A DNA stretch of 64,000 bases from Staphylococcus sp. NAM3COL9. Its GTDB lineage: Bacteria; Bacillota; Bacilli; Staphylococcales; Staphylococcaceae. Position numbers and translations under genes: made by a program. The DNA is taken from assembly GCF_001431205.1 (NCBI RefSeq), contig NZ_LGPC01000013.1, positions 1 to 64,000 on the forward strand. The letters are read 5' to 3'. Below are positions 1 through 10,237 of the stretch, in pieces (the stretch's first letter is position 1; the number at the start of each line of letters is the position of its first letter). The notes under the pieces were generated by a model. It made no database searches, was not told where the DNA came from, and worked only from the letters and a program-made list of their open reading frames with translations.

Positions 1-73
1 GAAGTGGCTAAACGCGGCGGACTGTAAATCCGCTCCTTCGGGTTCGGCAGTTCGAATCTGCCCCCCTCCACCA
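1..73 (+). tRNA. tRNA-Tyr (GUA), 5' end cut off
   Basis: The anticodon loop reads ctGTAaa, the T-arm contains gttcgaatc, and the acceptor 3' strand ends in an encoded CCA at 71-73. The 5' acceptor strand and part of the D-arm lie before the window. The long variable arm expected of a bacterial tRNA-Tyr (class II) is present between the anticodon and T arms. It is the first of three closely spaced tRNAs, so it is part of a tRNA operon that extends to the left. Confidence 0.93.
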
Positions 74-77
74 TTAA

Positions 78-152
78 TGGGCTATAGCCAAGCGGTAAGG
101 CAACGGACTTTGACTCCGTCACTCGTTGGTTCGAATCCAGCTAGCCCAGCCA
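78..152 (+). tRNA. tRNA-Gln (UUG)
   Basis: Cloverleaf with a TGGGCTA acceptor strand pairing with TAGCCCA, anticodon TTG in the loop ctTTGac, T-loop ttcgaat, and an encoded CCA end. It lies 4 nt after tRNA-Tyr and 4 nt before tRNA-Lys, in the same transcript. Confidence 0.95.
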
Positions 153-156
153 TTTA

Positions 157-229
157 GAGCCATTAGCTCAGTTGGTAGAGCATCTGACTTTTAATCAGAG
201 GGTCAGTGGTTCGAGCCCACTATGGCTCA
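157..229 (+). tRNA. tRNA-Lys (UUU), no encoded CCA
   Basis: Acceptor GAGCCAT pairs with ATGGCTC; the anticodon is TTT in the loop ctTTTaa; the T-arm AGTGG/CCACT is intact. Unlike its two neighbours the gene does not encode the CCA end: the bases after the discriminator A at 229 are ctc. CCA must be added after transcription by the tRNA nucleotidyltransferase. Last gene of the tRNA cluster; a terminator follows directly. Confidence 0.94.
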
Positions 230-235
230 CTCTAT

Positions 236-265
236 AGCATTTCTCTTATGAGAAATGCTTTTTTT
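236..265 (+). terminator. Rho-independent terminator of the tRNA cluster
   Basis: A perfect 10-bp stem AGCATTTCTC/GAGAAATGCT with a 4-nt loop is followed by a run of T residues. It closes the tRNA operon. Confidence 0.9.
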
Positions 266-460
266 GTGTCGAAAAATAAAATTTCTGAAAACCTTTAAAT
301 GCTAATAAAATAAAGAAAACTTAAAATAATTTATATACATTTTTATGCTTAGAATAATATGTAAATGACTATATAAGGACTTTTTATGAATTATAAATCA
401 CTATACTGGTTTTATATGTAAAATGACGATTTTATAAAAAAATTATGATATTACATTAAC

Positions 461-489
461 TTGAAACATAAAGCGCTTTCGATTATTCT
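461..489 (+). promoter_or_regulatory. Promoter of the arginase gene with cre in the spacer
   Basis: TTGAAA (461-466), a 17-nt spacer and TATTCT (484-489) form a sigma-A type promoter 32 nt before the arginase start codon. The spacer carries the palindrome AAAGCGCTTT, the core of a CcpA (cre) site; the 14-mer at 468-481 differs from a symmetrical cre mainly at its ends. A CcpA dimer bound here would cover the polymerase site, which predicts carbon catabolite repression. The promoter and palindrome are seen; the regulation is inferred. Confidence 0.6.
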
Positions 490-520
490 AGTAACAGATG
501 AAAACAAAGGGGTTTTTAGC

Positions 521-1426
521 ATGAATAAAAAAATAGAAATAATTGGAGCACCTTCAACATATGGTCAAAGGAAATTAGGGGTTAACTTTGGTCCCGATGC
601 TATACGATATGCAGGTATTGTTGATCGTATTAGAGCGATAGGGTTATCCGTTGAAGATTCTGGTAACATTGAAGTACCATCAATTGATTTAGATAAGTTT
701 AATTCAGAGCAAGAAGGCTTACGAAATTCAGATGAAATTATTACTGTTTCTAACAACTTAAGTGAAGCTGTGTCAAATAGTATTGAAAAAAATAATTTCC
801 CATTAATTCTTGGAGGAGATCATTCAATTGCTATAGGTTCAATATCTGGCGTAAGTAAACATTATGATAACTTAGGGGTTATATGGTATGACGCACATGG
901 AGATTTGAATGTACCTGAAGAATCACCATCAGGTAATATACATGGTATGCCATTACGTGTGCTTGCTGGAGACGGAGATGAGCGTTTAGTTAACATTTCA
1001 AATTATACACCTAAAGTGAAGCCAGAAAATATCGTTCTTATAGGAATGAGAGATTTAGACGATGGCGAGCGTCGTTACATAAAAGAAAATAATATTAAAA
1101 CTTATACTATGGCGGAAGTTGATAGATATGGTATTAAGCAAGTTATGGATGAAACGGTAGAGTATTTAGAATCCAAAACAGACGGTATACACTTATCATT
1201 AGATGTCGACGCGTTGGATCCAGTTGAAACACCAGGCACAGGTACTAGAGTCTTAGGTGGTTTGACATACAGAGAAAGTCATTTTGCATTAGAGTTATTA
1301 CATAACTCAAAGTGTGTGACTTCTATGGACATAGTCGAAGTTAACCCATTAATAGATCATACGAATGATACAGCTAAACAAGCGGTTTGTTTAGTAGGTA
1401 GTTTCTTTGGAGAAACGCTTCTATAA
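521..1426 (+). CDS. rocF: Arginase
   Basis: Cytosolic Mn-dependent hydrolase converting L-arginine to ornithine and urea, the first step of arginine catabolism. The 301-residue protein has the family's usual length and all the metal-binding motifs: GGDHS (residues 98-102, His101), DAHGD (124-128) and DVDALDP (228-234). Substrate-loop residues Asn130, Ser137 and His141 are also in place. I start it at the ATG at 521 because an AAAGGGG ribosome binding site lies just upstream and the protein then begins like known arginases; the frame is open further 5' but that part overlaps the promoter. It is monocistronic, between two terminators, with a probable cre site in its promoter. Confidence 0.95.
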   Translation: MNKKIEIIGAPSTYGQRKLGVNFGPDAIRYAGIVDRIRAIGLSVEDSGNIEVPSIDLDKFNSEQEGLRNSDEIITVSNNLSEAVSNSIEKNNFPLILGGDHSIAIGSISGVSKHYDNLGVIWYDAHGDLNVPEESPSGNIHGMPLRVLAGDGDERLVNISNYTPKVKPENIVLIGMRDLDDGERRYIKENNIKTYTMAEVDRYGIKQVMDETVEYLESKTDGIHLSLDVDALDPVETPGTGTRVLGGLTYRESHFALELLHNSKCVTSMDIVEVNPLIDHTNDTAKQAVCLVGSFFGETLL

Positions 1427-1435
1427 TTAGTAACG

Positions 1436-1470
1436 AAACTAATATGGATTTTATCCATGTTAGTTTTTTT
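1436..1470 (+). terminator. Terminator of the arginase gene
   Basis: AAACTAATATGGAT pairs, with one mismatch, with ATCCATGTTAGTTT across a short T loop, followed by a T tract. Confidence 0.87.
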
Positions 1471-1499
1471 AATTTTTATGATAAAATTAAATACTAAAT

Positions 1500-1528
1500 A
1501 TGACAGTTGGCTTTATGATTGGTATAAT
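1500..1528 (+). promoter_or_regulatory. Promoter of the cdaA-cdaR-glmM operon
   Basis: ATGACA (1500-1505), a 17-nt spacer and a perfect TATAAT (1523-1528). The start codon of cdaA follows 35 nt later behind a strong GGAGGAG site. Confidence 0.75.
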
Positions 1529-1563
1529 ATATAACATGGGAACAGATAACCGGAGGAGATGTT

Positions 1564-2370
1564 ATGGATTTATCCAACTTTTTTGATGACTGGAGTACAG
1601 TGAAAATAATTGCTAGTGTACTCGATTTGCTCATAGTATGGTATGTACTTTATCTTCTCATTACAGTTTTTAAAGGTACCAAAGCCATTCAACTATTAAA
1701 AGGTATTGTGGTAATAGTTATTGGTCAACAAGTGAGTAAAATGTTAAATTTAACAGCCACAGCCAAATTGTTTGATTTAGTTATTCAATGGGGTGTGTTA
1801 GCTTTAATCGTAATATTCCAACCAGAAATTAGACGTGCATTAGAACAACTTGGTCGTGGAAGTCTATTTAAACGCTATTCAACTAATTTAAATAGTGATG
1901 AAGGAAAACTTATATCTTCTGTATCCAAAGCAGTGCAGTATATGGCAAAACGACGTATTGGTGCATTGATTGTTTTTGAAAATGAAACAGGATTACAAGA
2001 TTATATTGAAACAGGTATTGCTATGAACTCGGAAATATCGCAGGAACTTTTAACAAACGTGTTCGTGCCTAACACTCCTTTACATGATGGTGCGATGATT
2101 ATACAAGAAAATAAAATTGCAAGTGCTGCAAGTTATTTACCATTATCAGATAGTGCCAAGATTGCTAAAAGCTTAGGTACAAGACATAGAGCTGCAGTTG
2201 GTATTTCTGAAGTGTCCGATGCTTTTACAGTTATTGTGTCTGAAGAAACAGGATCCATTTCTGTTACATTTGATGGTAAATTAAGAAAAGATATTTCTAA
2301 CGAAGCTTTTGAAGAATTATTAGCTGAACATTGGTTTGGCACACACTTTAACAAGAAAGGTGTGAAATAA
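1564..2370 (+). CDS. cdaA: Diadenylate cyclase CdaA (DacA)
   Basis: Membrane-bound enzyme that condenses two ATP into the second messenger c-di-AMP, which controls potassium and osmolyte transport and wall homeostasis. The 268-residue protein has hydrophobic segments at about residues 13-35, 41-58 and 70-86, followed by the DAC catalytic domain with the signature motifs DGA (175-177) and GTRHRAA (205-211). The start is fixed by GGAGGAG five bases upstream. It is first in the cdaA-cdaR-glmM operon found across Firmicutes; known interactions with CdaR and GlmM couple c-di-AMP synthesis to peptidoglycan precursor supply. Assignment is secure from motifs, length and context. Confidence 0.97.
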   Translation: MDLSNFFDDWSTVKIIASVLDLLIVWYVLYLLITVFKGTKAIQLLKGIVVIVIGQQVSKMLNLTATAKLFDLVIQWGVLALIVIFQPEIRRALEQLGRGSLFKRYSTNLNSDEGKLISSVSKAVQYMAKRRIGALIVFENETGLQDYIETGIAMNSEISQELLTNVFVPNTPLHDGAMIIQENKIASAASYLPLSDSAKIAKSLGTRHRAAVGISEVSDAFTVIVSEETGSISVTFDGKLRKDISNEAFEELLAEHWFGTHFNKKGVK

Positions 2371-2371
2371 T

Positions 2372-3304
2372 ATGTTAGAAAGTAAGTGGGGATTGAGGTT
2401 AATCGCACTTGTATTAGCGTTAGTATTTTTCTTATCAGTGAATAATATGTTTGGTAATATTTTTAATGCTGATAACTTAGGACAGAAATCTTCAGAAACG
2501 ATTGAAGACGTACCTGTTCAAGTGAAGTATGACAACACATCATTGTATGCAAGTGAAGCTCCAAATAAAGTAGATGTTGAAATATCTGGGCCACAATCTC
2601 AAGTACTGAAGGCTGAAAATGGAGAAAGTATCAAAGCTGTATTAGACTTGAGTGAGGAAAAAGCAGGTAAGCATACTACACAATTCCAAGTGAATGGGTT
2701 AAATAAAGATATTGATTATAATGTAAAACCGAAAGAAGCAACTATAAATCTGGAAAAGAAAGTAAGTAAAACATTAAAAGTAGAACCAGATGTAAGTAAT
2801 AATGATTTGGATTCTGAATATAAAGTTAGTGAACAGAGCGTGTCACCAGAAACTGTTAAAGTGACAGGCGGTAAAAACCAAATTGATAAAATTGCTTATT
2901 TAAAAGCAACATATAAAAATAAAAGTGAAATTTCTAAAAACACGACAGATGTTGCACAAATTACTGCATTTGATAGAAACTTAAATAAAATTGATGTGAT
3001 GGTTCAACCAAATGAAGTTAATCTAAGTGTGAAAGTAGAAGACTATAGTAAAAAAGTGAAAGTAAAAACTAAAGCAGTAGGCTCATTATCAAACGGTCGT
3101 GAAGTAGATAATATCAAATTAGATAATGAGGAAGTTGAAATTTATGGTAATAAAGAAGATCTAGAAGATATTGATGAAATTACAGCCAATATTGATTTGG
3201 ATAATGTGGCAGGTTCTACTGAAAAAGATATTACGTTTGAAGTACCTGATAAGGTTACTAAAGTAAGTCCTAAAGATACAACTGCAACAATTACAATCAA
3301 ATAG
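2372..3304 (+). CDS. cdaR: CdaA regulatory protein CdaR (YbbR-domain protein)
   Basis: Regulator of the diadenylate cyclase, anchored in the membrane with its YbbR repeats outside. The 310-residue sequence starts with one transmembrane segment (about residues 8-26) and continues as a series of beta-rich YbbR repeats of about 80 residues, each with a 'vevsGpkeql'-like segment; examples are VDVEISGPQSQV and VKVTGGKNQI. It starts 1 nt after the cdaA stop codon, so the two are probably translationally coupled. In relatives CdaR modulates CdaA activity through the membrane; which direction applies here cannot be read from sequence. Confidence 0.93.
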   Translation: MLESKWGLRLIALVLALVFFLSVNNMFGNIFNADNLGQKSSETIEDVPVQVKYDNTSLYASEAPNKVDVEISGPQSQVLKAENGESIKAVLDLSEEKAGKHTTQFQVNGLNKDIDYNVKPKEATINLEKKVSKTLKVEPDVSNNDLDSEYKVSEQSVSPETVKVTGGKNQIDKIAYLKATYKNKSEISKNTTDVAQITAFDRNLNKIDVMVQPNEVNLSVKVEDYSKKVKVKTKAVGSLSNGREVDNIKLDNEEVEIYGNKEDLEDIDEITANIDLDNVAGSTEKDITFEVPDKVTKVSPKDTTATITIK

Positions 3305-3332
3305 ATTTTTTTAAATAAAGGAGATATATAAA

Positions 3333-4688
3333 ATGGCAAAATATTTTGGAACAGACGGCGTAAGGGGCGTAGCTAATAAAGAACTTACCCCTGAACTGGC
3401 ATTTAAATTAGGACGCTACGGTGGTTACGTATTAGCACATAATGAAGGGGAAAAGCACCCTAAAGTGCTTGTTGGTAGAGATACACGCGTGTCTGGAGAA
3501 ATGTTAGAATCTGCTTTAATTGCAGGACTTATTTCAATTGGTGCAGAGGTAATGCGTCTAGGTGTTATATCAACGCCAGGAGTTGCTTATTTAACTCGTG
3601 CAATGGAAGCTGATTTAGGTGTCATGATTTCTGCTTCTCATAATCCAGTTCCAGATAATGGTATCAAATTCTTCGGTTCAGACGGTTTTAAATTATCAGA
3701 TGACCAAGAACAAGAAATAGAAACACTTTTAGATCAAGAAAATCCTGATTTACCTCGACCAGTTGGAGAAGATATCATTCATTGCTCTGACTATTTTGAA
3801 GGTAGTCAAAAATATATCAGTTATTTAAAATCAACAGTAGATGTAAATCTAGACGGTATGAAAATTGGCTTAGATGGAGCGAACGGTTCTACTTCATCAT
3901 TAGCGCCATTTTTATTCGGAGATTTAGAAGCAGATACTGTGACAGTTGGATGTAATCCAAATGGTTATAATATAAATAAAGAGGTTGGTTCAACACATCC
4001 TGAAACTTTAGCAAAGGAAGTTGTAGAATCTGAATGTGACTTTGGACTTGCTTTTGATGGTGATGGAGATAGACTTATCGCTATTGATGAAAATGGAGAA
4101 ATTGTTGATGGTGATCAGATTATGTTTATTATCGGGCAAGCGATGTCTAAGAATCGTGAACTTAACAACAACATGATTGTTTCAACAGTGATGAGTAATT
4201 TAGGTTTTTATAAAGCTTTAGAAAATGAAGCTATTCAATCAAACAAAACTAAAGTTGGAGATCGTTATGTAGTTGAAGAAATGAGAAGAGGCAATTATAA
4301 TTTAGGTGGCGAACAGTCTGGTCATATCGTTCTTATGGATTATAATACGACAGGTGACGGTTTATTAACAGGTGTGCAATTGGCAAGTGTTATTAAAATG
4401 ACTGGTAAAAGTTTAAGTCAACTTGCAGGCCAAATGAAGAAATATCCTCAATCATTAGTCAATGTGCGTGTTACAGATAAATATCGTGTAGAAGAAAATA
4501 TTGATGTTCAAGAAGTAATGACAAGAGTAGAAGTGGAAATGAACGGCGAAGGCCGTATATTAGTAAGACCTTCAGGTACAGAACCACTTGTGCGTGTTAT
4601 GGTCGAAGCTTCAACTGATGAAGATGCACAACGTTTCGCGCAAACAATTGCAGATGTTGTACAAGATAAAATGGGATTAGACGAATAA
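3333..4688 (+). CDS. glmM: Phosphoglucosamine mutase GlmM
   Basis: Interconverts glucosamine-6-phosphate and glucosamine-1-phosphate, the step between GlmS and GlmU on the way to UDP-GlcNAc. The 451-residue protein has the N-terminal FGTDGVRG signature, the phosphoserine loop SASHNP (100-105, active Ser102), the metal-binding DGDGDR motif and the C-terminal RPSGTEP phosphate-binding loop. AAAGGAG lies 8 nt before the start. Last gene of the cdaA operon; its terminator is shared with the convergent mtlD. Confidence 0.97.
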   Translation: MAKYFGTDGVRGVANKELTPELAFKLGRYGGYVLAHNEGEKHPKVLVGRDTRVSGEMLESALIAGLISIGAEVMRLGVISTPGVAYLTRAMEADLGVMISASHNPVPDNGIKFFGSDGFKLSDDQEQEIETLLDQENPDLPRPVGEDIIHCSDYFEGSQKYISYLKSTVDVNLDGMKIGLDGANGSTSSLAPFLFGDLEADTVTVGCNPNGYNINKEVGSTHPETLAKEVVESECDFGLAFDGDGDRLIAIDENGEIVDGDQIMFIIGQAMSKNRELNNNMIVSTVMSNLGFYKALENEAIQSNKTKVGDRYVVEEMRRGNYNLGGEQSGHIVLMDYNTTGDGLLTGVQLASVIKMTGKSLSQLAGQMKKYPQSLVNVRVTDKYRVEENIDVQEVMTRVEVEMNGEGRILVRPSGTEPLVRVMVEASTDEDAQRFAQTIADVVQDKMGLDE

Positions 4689-4714
4689 ACAAATTCTAAT
4701 TTTGATAAAAAACA

Positions 4715-4757
4715 AAAAAGCTGGCAACAAGAGTTTTAATCTTGTTGCCAGCTTTTT
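4715..4757. terminator. Bidirectional terminator between glmM and mtlD
   Basis: A 17-bp perfect stem (4715-4731 with 4741-4757) reads AAAAAGCTGGCAACAAG on one side and its complement on the other, giving a U tract on both strands. Confidence 0.9.
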
Positions 4758-4787
4758 GTGTTGCTATTATACAGCAATTTTAAAATA

Positions 4788-5891
4788 TTAAAGTACGTTG
4801 TATGCTTGAACAATTTCTGTAGTTAATTGTTCATCGATTTTAGCATAATCTTTTAAGAATGTTTCAACACCGTGTGCTTTAATATAATCATTTTTTTCTA
4901 CTGTTTCTGGATCGTTCGTGTCATCATATTTTAATAACAACGCAGCTGCTTTAACTAAACCATCATGCGCTAAATTATTTTGATATAAATAATTTAATGG
5001 CTTAATGATACGATCTTGAGGTCCTATTTTACGGATTGTGCCACGACCGACACGTGTAACTTCGTCCGATAAGTTAGGGTTTTTAAAACGACTAATAATT
5101 TTTTCAACATACTGTGCTTGTTCATTTTCTGTGAAATCAAATTGACTTGTAATATACTGGCTTGTTTCTTTAAGAACTTTATCTAAATCATGTTTAATAT
5201 GCTCATCGTTAACAGCATCTAATACTGTAGGTTGATTAAAATATCGACCGGCATATGCTAAGTAAGCATGCCCAGTATTTACAGTTAGCAGTTTTCTTTC
5301 AATATATGGTGTTAAGTTATCTACATATTTAATGTGATTTAATTCTGGACCGAACCATGCATCCTTTTCGATAACCCACTCATAAAATGGTTCGACCACG
5401 ACATCTAAAATATTTTCATTTTTTTGCATTGGTACGATTCTATCAACTGCTGAATTAGCAAAATGGATATGGTCGTCTAAAGGTCCAGTTATATCTAGAA
5501 TAGCTTTTTTCAAAGTGTTCGTAGCCATAATAGCATTTTCACATGCCACAATATTTACAGGTGTTTCTTTTTCTTTTAAATAGGGCGCAAATGATTTAGC
5601 AATAATTGGTAAGATATTAACACCAACTGCAGTTGTAATTAAGTCTGCTCCTAGTACTGCTTCTTTCAAACTGTCGGAAAGGGAACCTGAATCAATTGCA
5701 TCAACGTTATGCACGCGAGTTGTTGTTTGAGATTCATCAGCTAAAATTACATCATATTCTTGTTTTTCATCTAAAGCATTGATAATATCAGCGTTCACAT
5801 CTGCAAATGTTACTTTAACGTCATTATCTGCTAAGATGTAACCGATAAAACCTCTGCCTATGTTACCTGCGCCAAAGTGTAATGCTTTCAT
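4788..5891 (-). CDS. mtlD: Mannitol-1-phosphate 5-dehydrogenase
   Basis: Oxidises mannitol-1-phosphate to fructose-6-phosphate with NAD+, feeding glycolysis. The 367-residue protein has the N-terminal Rossmann motif [12 protein letters not shown] (about residues 6-17) and the polyol dehydrogenase region around residues 185-215, including [15 protein letters not shown]. Its start ATG overlaps the mtlF stop by one base (TAATG), so translation is probably coupled. Last gene of the mannitol operon, converging on glmM. Confidence 0.96.
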   Translation of the reverse strand: MKALHFGAGNIGRGFIGYILADNDVKVTFADVNADIINALDEKQEYDVILADESQTTTRVHNVDAIDSGSLSDSLKEAVLGADLITTAVGVNILPIIAKSFAPYLKEKETPVNIVACENAIMATNTLKKAILDITGPLDDHIHFANSAVDRIVPMQKNENILDVVVEPFYEWVIEKDAWFGPELNHIKYVDNLTPYIERKLLTVNTGHAYLAYAGRYFNQPTVLDAVNDEHIKHDLDKVLKETSQYITSQFDFTENEQAQYVEKIISRFKNPNLSDEVTRVGRGTIRKIGPQDRIIKPLNYLYQNNLAHDGLVKAAALLLKYDDTNDPETVEKNDYIKAHGVETFLKDYAKIDEQLTTEIVQAYNVL

Positions 5892-6325
5892 TATGCATCA
5901 GCCTCCTCAAAGACTTGTTTAATTTCTTCTGCAGATGAAGCTTTAACAATACGCTCTACATTTTCTTCTTCACTAAACGTAATTGCAATTTTAGAAAGTA
6001 AGTCTAAATGTTCACCGTCTTTACCTGCAATTCCGACCACGACTTTAACTTCTTCGCCATCCCAATCGACACCTTCAGGAATTTGTATTAATGTCAAACC
6101 TGATTTTAAGACGCTTGCTTTAGCTTCGTCAGTACCATGTGGAATTGCTAAACCATTACCCATGAAAGTCGTAACGACTTGTTCACGATCTTTCATTGCT
6201 TGAATATATGCTTCTGTTACGGCACCACTTGAAACTAAGGCTTGTCCTGCTTTTTCGATTGCTTCGTTTTGGTCTTTCATTGATTGGTTAATAAAAATGT
6301 TTTCATTACTGAATAATTCGCTCAT
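5891..6325 (-). CDS. mtlF: PTS mannitol-specific EIIA component
   Basis: Soluble phosphocarrier that passes phosphate from HPr-His-P to the EIIB domain of MtlA. The 144-residue protein is a single EIIA domain of the mannitol/fructose family with the phosphorylated histidine in [10 protein letters not shown] (about residue 66). I place the start at the ATG at 6325 because GGAG lies 8 nt before it; an in-frame GTG three codons earlier lies inside that SD sequence. The SD overlaps the end of mtlR, 5 nt upstream. A separate EIIA next to an EIICB permease is the usual arrangement in Bacilli. Confidence 0.94.
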   Translation of the reverse strand: MSELFSNENIFINQSMKDQNEAIEKAGQALVSSGAVTEAYIQAMKDREQVVTTFMGNGLAIPHGTDEAKASVLKSGLTLIQIPEGVDWDGEEVKVVVGIAGKDGEHLDLLSKIAITFSEEENVERIVKASSAEEIKQVFEEADA

Positions 6326-6330
6326 TTTCT

Positions 6331-8361
6331 TCACTCCAAGTTTAATAGATTTTGTAATTGTATAAGATAACTTTGCTTTAAAATATCTAACAATTGTTCT
6401 GGATGTTGCATAAATTCATCAATACTGTCTAAATGTTCAACCATTTTTCCTGATATATCACTGACAAGCTGTGACATCGTATCATCATGTGGTACAAACA
6501 TATTTAATAAATAATTTACTGATAGATCGTCATTTTGATTACTTTTTAGCATGATAGGTTCATTCAAAATCGTAATTAAGATAAAAGGTTTTTGAATTAT
6601 TTCATTCTTTAAATGAGGTATGGCTATCGGATATGGTTCCAAGACAAATCCTTGAGTGTCCATATGATGCTTAATAAGTTCAGCGAATGACTGACCATCT
6701 GTAATAATTTGATGTGATAATAATGTTTCGGTTAAATATGTAGTCCAATTAGAAACGCTTATATAATCAAAACATACTGAATCAATAAGTTCTAAACCTT
6801 TCCTGATATAAGATAGTTTAACTTCAGGGTCTGTTATATTTTGATGTGTATAATCTAACGTGTGACTTGGTTGTATATCTTTTTGCATGTTTAGAAATGC
6901 AGCAACATGATTAATATCTGAATCAGGCAATAGTGGATTTACAGTGATATAAGGTGTTGTAATGTCCAAATCTACCGTCGTGATAATTGCATCAAATTGT
7001 CTTGGATCTAATTCATTTAAATCTCCAACAGAAGCTTGGGTCGTTTTTTGAATCTCACTGAATGTTTGCTGTAACCGCGTAGCTAGTAAGCGGCTTGTAC
7101 CAATGCCGCTACTACAAACGACTAAGACGCTATAAAATGGACTTCCTTGGTTTTGAATAGCGCCACCAAAGTGCAGCACAATAAATGCAATTTCACTATC
7201 TGGAAAATTAAAATTCGGCCAAATATGTGATAAACCTCGATGTACACTTTCAAAAAGTCTAGGGTATTTATGTTTAATCATTTCTGTTAATGGATTATAT
7301 GTCTCAATGTTTGCGTTCAATCGATTGATCGCGGGGATAAGATGCAATTTCAATCCCTCGCTCAGAGTATCCCAATCTTTAAAGTCTTGTTGTGAATATT
7401 TAGCTACAGAGTGGATAAGTTGATCTATACGAGCTTCATCCTTATTATCTTTAAACACTTCTACGGATTCCTTACGTTTTGAACCGCGTAAATGGATCGT
7501 AATAAAGGTTATTTCTGCTTGATTGAACTGAACGCCATAAATATGTTCTAAATGTAAGGCGAGTGCAGCAGCTACTTTATGTTCAAACGAATTTTTAACA
7601 TTATTATAGATATCATTATTTAGAGCAACGTATTCACCATTGAGCATACGATCGATACTTAATACGATATGCACAGTCAATGTAAGATAACTAGATTCAG
7701 TCAATGAATAGGGGAGTTGATCTAAATGATCCATAAGTATACGTTCTACTTGGAAAATTTTATCCATATCTACCATCGCCAGTTGAGATTGGTTAATGGA
7801 TTGATAAACAAAATGATTTTCAATTACTGAATAGACACTCGTACTATTTAAATTATTGACCATAAGTTGACTTAATAATTCACGTTTTTTTGATTCAGCA
7901 CCACTTAAATGAATACCTTCACCACGTTTTTTCTGTAATTTTAATTGATATTGATCAAGTTCGATGTCTAATTCATCCAAAAGTTTGGTTAACGTCTGTG
8001 TAGATACACCAATTTCATGTGCTAAGCCATATTGCTTGATAGGTTCTTTGGCTTGAATCAATGCATATAAAATAATAACTTTTTGTTCTTCTTGAGATAA
8101 ATCAATCGTATTTTGTTGTGAAAGTACATGTTTCAGTGAGGTAACTGCATGCTCATCTGCATCCAATTGTATACCTCTTTTAGTCACACGTTCTAATTTA
8201 ATATTAAAGGTATTTATAAAGGACTCAATTGATTTTAACTCTCTATGAATAGTACGAGAGGATACAGCTAGATGTTGAGCAATGTCATAAATCGTGACAT
8301 ATTGACCGTGATATTTAATTAACATTTCGATAATTTCTTTTTCACGTGTACTCAAAAACAT
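6331..8361 (-). CDS. mtlR: Mannitol operon transcriptional activator MtlR
   Basis: DNA-binding activator of the mannitol operon, controlled by PTS phosphorylation. The 676-residue protein has, in order, an N-terminal Mga/DeoR-like helix-turn-helix region (residues 1-60 plus a second HTH around 85-140), two PTS regulation domains (about 185-285 and 300-400, each with conserved histidines), an EIIB-like domain ([14 protein letters not shown] near 410) and a C-terminal EIIA-like domain with [10 protein letters not shown]. The start at 8361 is chosen because GGAGG lies 8 nt before this ATG; an in-frame ATG two codons upstream is too close to it. It sits between mtlA and mtlF, as in other staphylococci. 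Confidence 0.92.
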   Translation of the reverse strand: MFLSTREKEIIEMLIKYHGQYVTIYDIAQHLAVSSRTIHRELKSIESFINTFNIKLERVTKRGIQLDADEHAVTSLKHVLSQQNTIDLSQEEQKVIILYALIQAKEPIKQYGLAHEIGVSTQTLTKLLDELDIELDQYQLKLQKKRGEGIHLSGAESKKRELLSQLMVNNLNSTSVYSVIENHFVYQSINQSQLAMVDMDKIFQVERILMDHLDQLPYSLTESSYLTLTVHIVLSIDRMLNGEYVALNNDIYNNVKNSFEHKVAAALALHLEHIYGVQFNQAEITFITIHLRGSKRKESVEVFKDNKDEARIDQLIHSVAKYSQQDFKDWDTLSEGLKLHLIPAINRLNANIETYNPLTEMIKHKYPRLFESVHRGLSHIWPNFNFPDSEIAFIVLHFGGAIQNQGSPFYSVLVVCSSGIGTSRLLATRLQQTFSEIQKTTQASVGDLNELDPRQFDAIITTVDLDITTPYITVNPLLPDSDINHVAAFLNMQKDIQPSHTLDYTHQNITDPEVKLSYIRKGLELIDSVCFDYISVSNWTTYLTETLLSHQIITDGQSFAELIKHHMDTQGFVLEPYPIAIPHLKNEIIQKPFILITILNEPIMLKSNQNDDLSVNYLLNMFVPHDDTMSQLVSDISGKMVEHLDSIDEFMQHPEQLLDILKQSYLIQLQNLLNLE

Positions 8362-8397
8362 AGTCATACCCTCCAGTGTTATTCTATATAATTTTAA

Positions 8398-9951
8398 TTA
8401 ATTTTCATCTTGCTTAAGATTTTCAAGTAATTCATCATATCTAGGTGAATTTAAGAAGTTGTCTACTGAAATATGAATTGCATTAGGTGCTTGTTTAATT
8501 GCTCTATCAGTGAGTTTCTTCTGTGTAATAACAAGTTGTGCATCATCAGATAATTGATTGATTGCTGTATTTGAAACATCCACATCTTGTATACCAGCTT
8601 TTTTAAATTTATTACGTAACATACTTGCACCCATAGCACTTGAACCCATACCAGCATCACAAGCGAATATAGCATGGTTTACTTTACTATAATCATGCGC
8701 ATGTACATTTTCTGTATCATAATTATCTAATAAGTCTTCTTCAGATTGTGCTTCACTGTTTTCAGTATCTGCAGATGTACTAGCAGCACCAGTACCACTT
8801 GCTCCAACACTATTATTATCTTTATTCCCTGTTAGTTTAGAAGATACACTTGATTTTTTACCTTTAGTAGATTCCATTTTTTCTGTGGCAGCTTCTAAAT
8901 CTTCATCAGGTTCTTTTGTGAATTTCAAGATCATGGCAGCAACGATGAATGAAACTAAGGCTGCGAGTAATACACCGATAAGCATGTGTAAAAATTCGCC
9001 TTTAGGTGCGTTCAGAACATAAACGATGAATGAGCCAGGTGAAGCGGGACTCTTGAATCCAAAGTCGAATAGTGAATAAGTTGCAACGCCTGTCATACCA
9101 CCTAAGATTACAGCTATGAATAGTAACGGACGCATCAATACGTAAGGGAAGTAAATTTCATGAATACCACCTAAGAAGTGGATAATACCAGCACCGTAAG
9201 ATGTTGCTCTTGCAGTTCCGGTACCAAAAATCATATAAGCAACTAAAATACCTAAACCAGGTCCAGGGTTAGATTCAATTGTATATAAAATGGATTGACC
9301 AGCAGAAGCTGCCTGATCGGCACCAAGTGGTGTAAATACACCATGGTTGATTGCATTATTTAAGAATACGATTTTTGCAGGTTCTACTATAATACTTACT
9401 AATGGAAGTAAATGCGCATGTACTAACGTTTCAACTGCTAATGAAAGGATGTACATAATGAATTCCATAATTGGTGCTAAAAGTTTGAAGCCTAGGATTG
9501 TCATTATAAAACCTAAAATACCAGCAGAGAAGTTATTGAATAACATTTCAAATCCTTGTGGTGTTCTCGGTTGAATAAATTCGTCAGTTTTTTTCATTAA
9601 CCAACCAACGAGAGGTCCCATAATCATTGCACCAAGTAACATTGGTGTATCTGGTAAAGCAACGATAACCCCCATTGTTGCTACAGCAGCAATAATACCG
9701 CCACGCATTTCATGAATTAAACGTCCACCGCTATAAGCAATAAGTAACGGAATTAAGTATGAAATCATTGGTCCAGACAATTCACTCAACTCTTTATTTG
9801 GCCACCAACCACCATCGATGAAAATAGCAGCGATAAAACCCCATGCGATAAATGCACCAATGTTTGGCATAATCATACTACTAAGAAACGAACCAAATGC
9901 CTGGACTTTGCGCCCAATACCTTTGTTTTCTTTAGTCTCTGTTTGTGACAT
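8398..9951 (-). CDS. mtlA: PTS mannitol-specific EIICB component
   Basis: Membrane permease that imports and phosphorylates mannitol to mannitol-1-phosphate. The 517-residue protein has an EIIC membrane domain (about residues 15-340, many hydrophobic helices, with GGIHEIYFPYVL), an acidic and Ser/Thr-rich linker (about 345-415) and an EIIB domain with the phosphorylated cysteine in ACDAGMGSSAMG. The ATG at 9951 follows AAAGAGGTG by 6 nt; an in-frame GTG at 9960 is part of that SD and is rejected. First gene of mtlA-mtlR-mtlF-mtlD, transcribed leftwards from the promoter at 9989-10017. Confidence 0.95.
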   Translation of the reverse strand: MSQTETKENKGIGRKVQAFGSFLSSMIMPNIGAFIAWGFIAAIFIDGGWWPNKELSELSGPMISYLIPLLIAYSGGRLIHEMRGGIIAAVATMGVIVALPDTPMLLGAMIMGPLVGWLMKKTDEFIQPRTPQGFEMLFNNFSAGILGFIMTILGFKLLAPIMEFIMYILSLAVETLVHAHLLPLVSIIVEPAKIVFLNNAINHGVFTPLGADQAASAGQSILYTIESNPGPGLGILVAYMIFGTGTARATSYGAGIIHFLGGIHEIYFPYVLMRPLLFIAVILGGMTGVATYSLFDFGFKSPASPGSFIVYVLNAPKGEFLHMLIGVLLAALVSFIVAAMILKFTKEPDEDLEAATEKMESTKGKKSSVSSKLTGNKDNNSVGASGTGAASTSADTENSEAQSEEDLLDNYDTENVHAHDYSKVNHAIFACDAGMGSSAMGASMLRNKFKKAGIQDVDVSNTAINQLSDDAQLVITQKKLTDRAIKQAPNAIHISVDNFLNSPRYDELLENLKQDEN

Positions 9952-9988
9952 AAATTGCACCTCTTTTTCTCTTTTTATTTATATGTTC

Positions 9989-10017
9989 ATTGTATGGTTG
10001 TTCACATTAATAAACAA
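9989..10017 (-). promoter_or_regulatory. mtlA promoter
   Basis: Read on the minus strand: TTGTTT (10017-10012), 17 nt, TACAAT (9994-9989). The weak -35 fits a promoter that needs the activator MtlR, whose probable operator lies about 20 bp upstream. Confidence 0.65.
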
Positions 10018-10035
10018 CTTAAAGTAATTTCAATT

Positions 10036-10056
10036 TTGTCATAGAGTTTTTGACAA
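10036..10056. promoter_or_regulatory. Probable MtlR operator
   Basis: TTGTCA, 9 bases, TGACAA: a perfect inverted repeat. It has the same half-site and 9-bp spacing as the MtlR site I know from Bacillus subtilis (TTGTCA-N9-TGCCAA), and lies just upstream of the -35 of mtlA, as expected for an activator site. Confidence 0.65.
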
Positions 10057-10158
10057 CTATATGACAGTTATCTATTATGAAAAATCAAGAGGATTACGTA
10101 GTGTGGCAACATATAAATAAATTTTTAAGTGGTTGTAAAAATAATATTAATAAATGAT

Positions 10159-10188
10159 TTGCAATAAGTATTGTTTACATTGTACAAT
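10159..10188 (+). promoter_or_regulatory. Probable glmS promoter
   Basis: TTGCAA (10159-10164), 18 nt, TACAAT (10183-10188). The transcript would begin about 40 nt before the ribozyme cleavage site. Confidence 0.5.
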
Positions 10189-10237
10189 AATATTTATTGA
10201 GGGAAAGGAGGACAGTTAAATCGTTTGTTCAATTATA

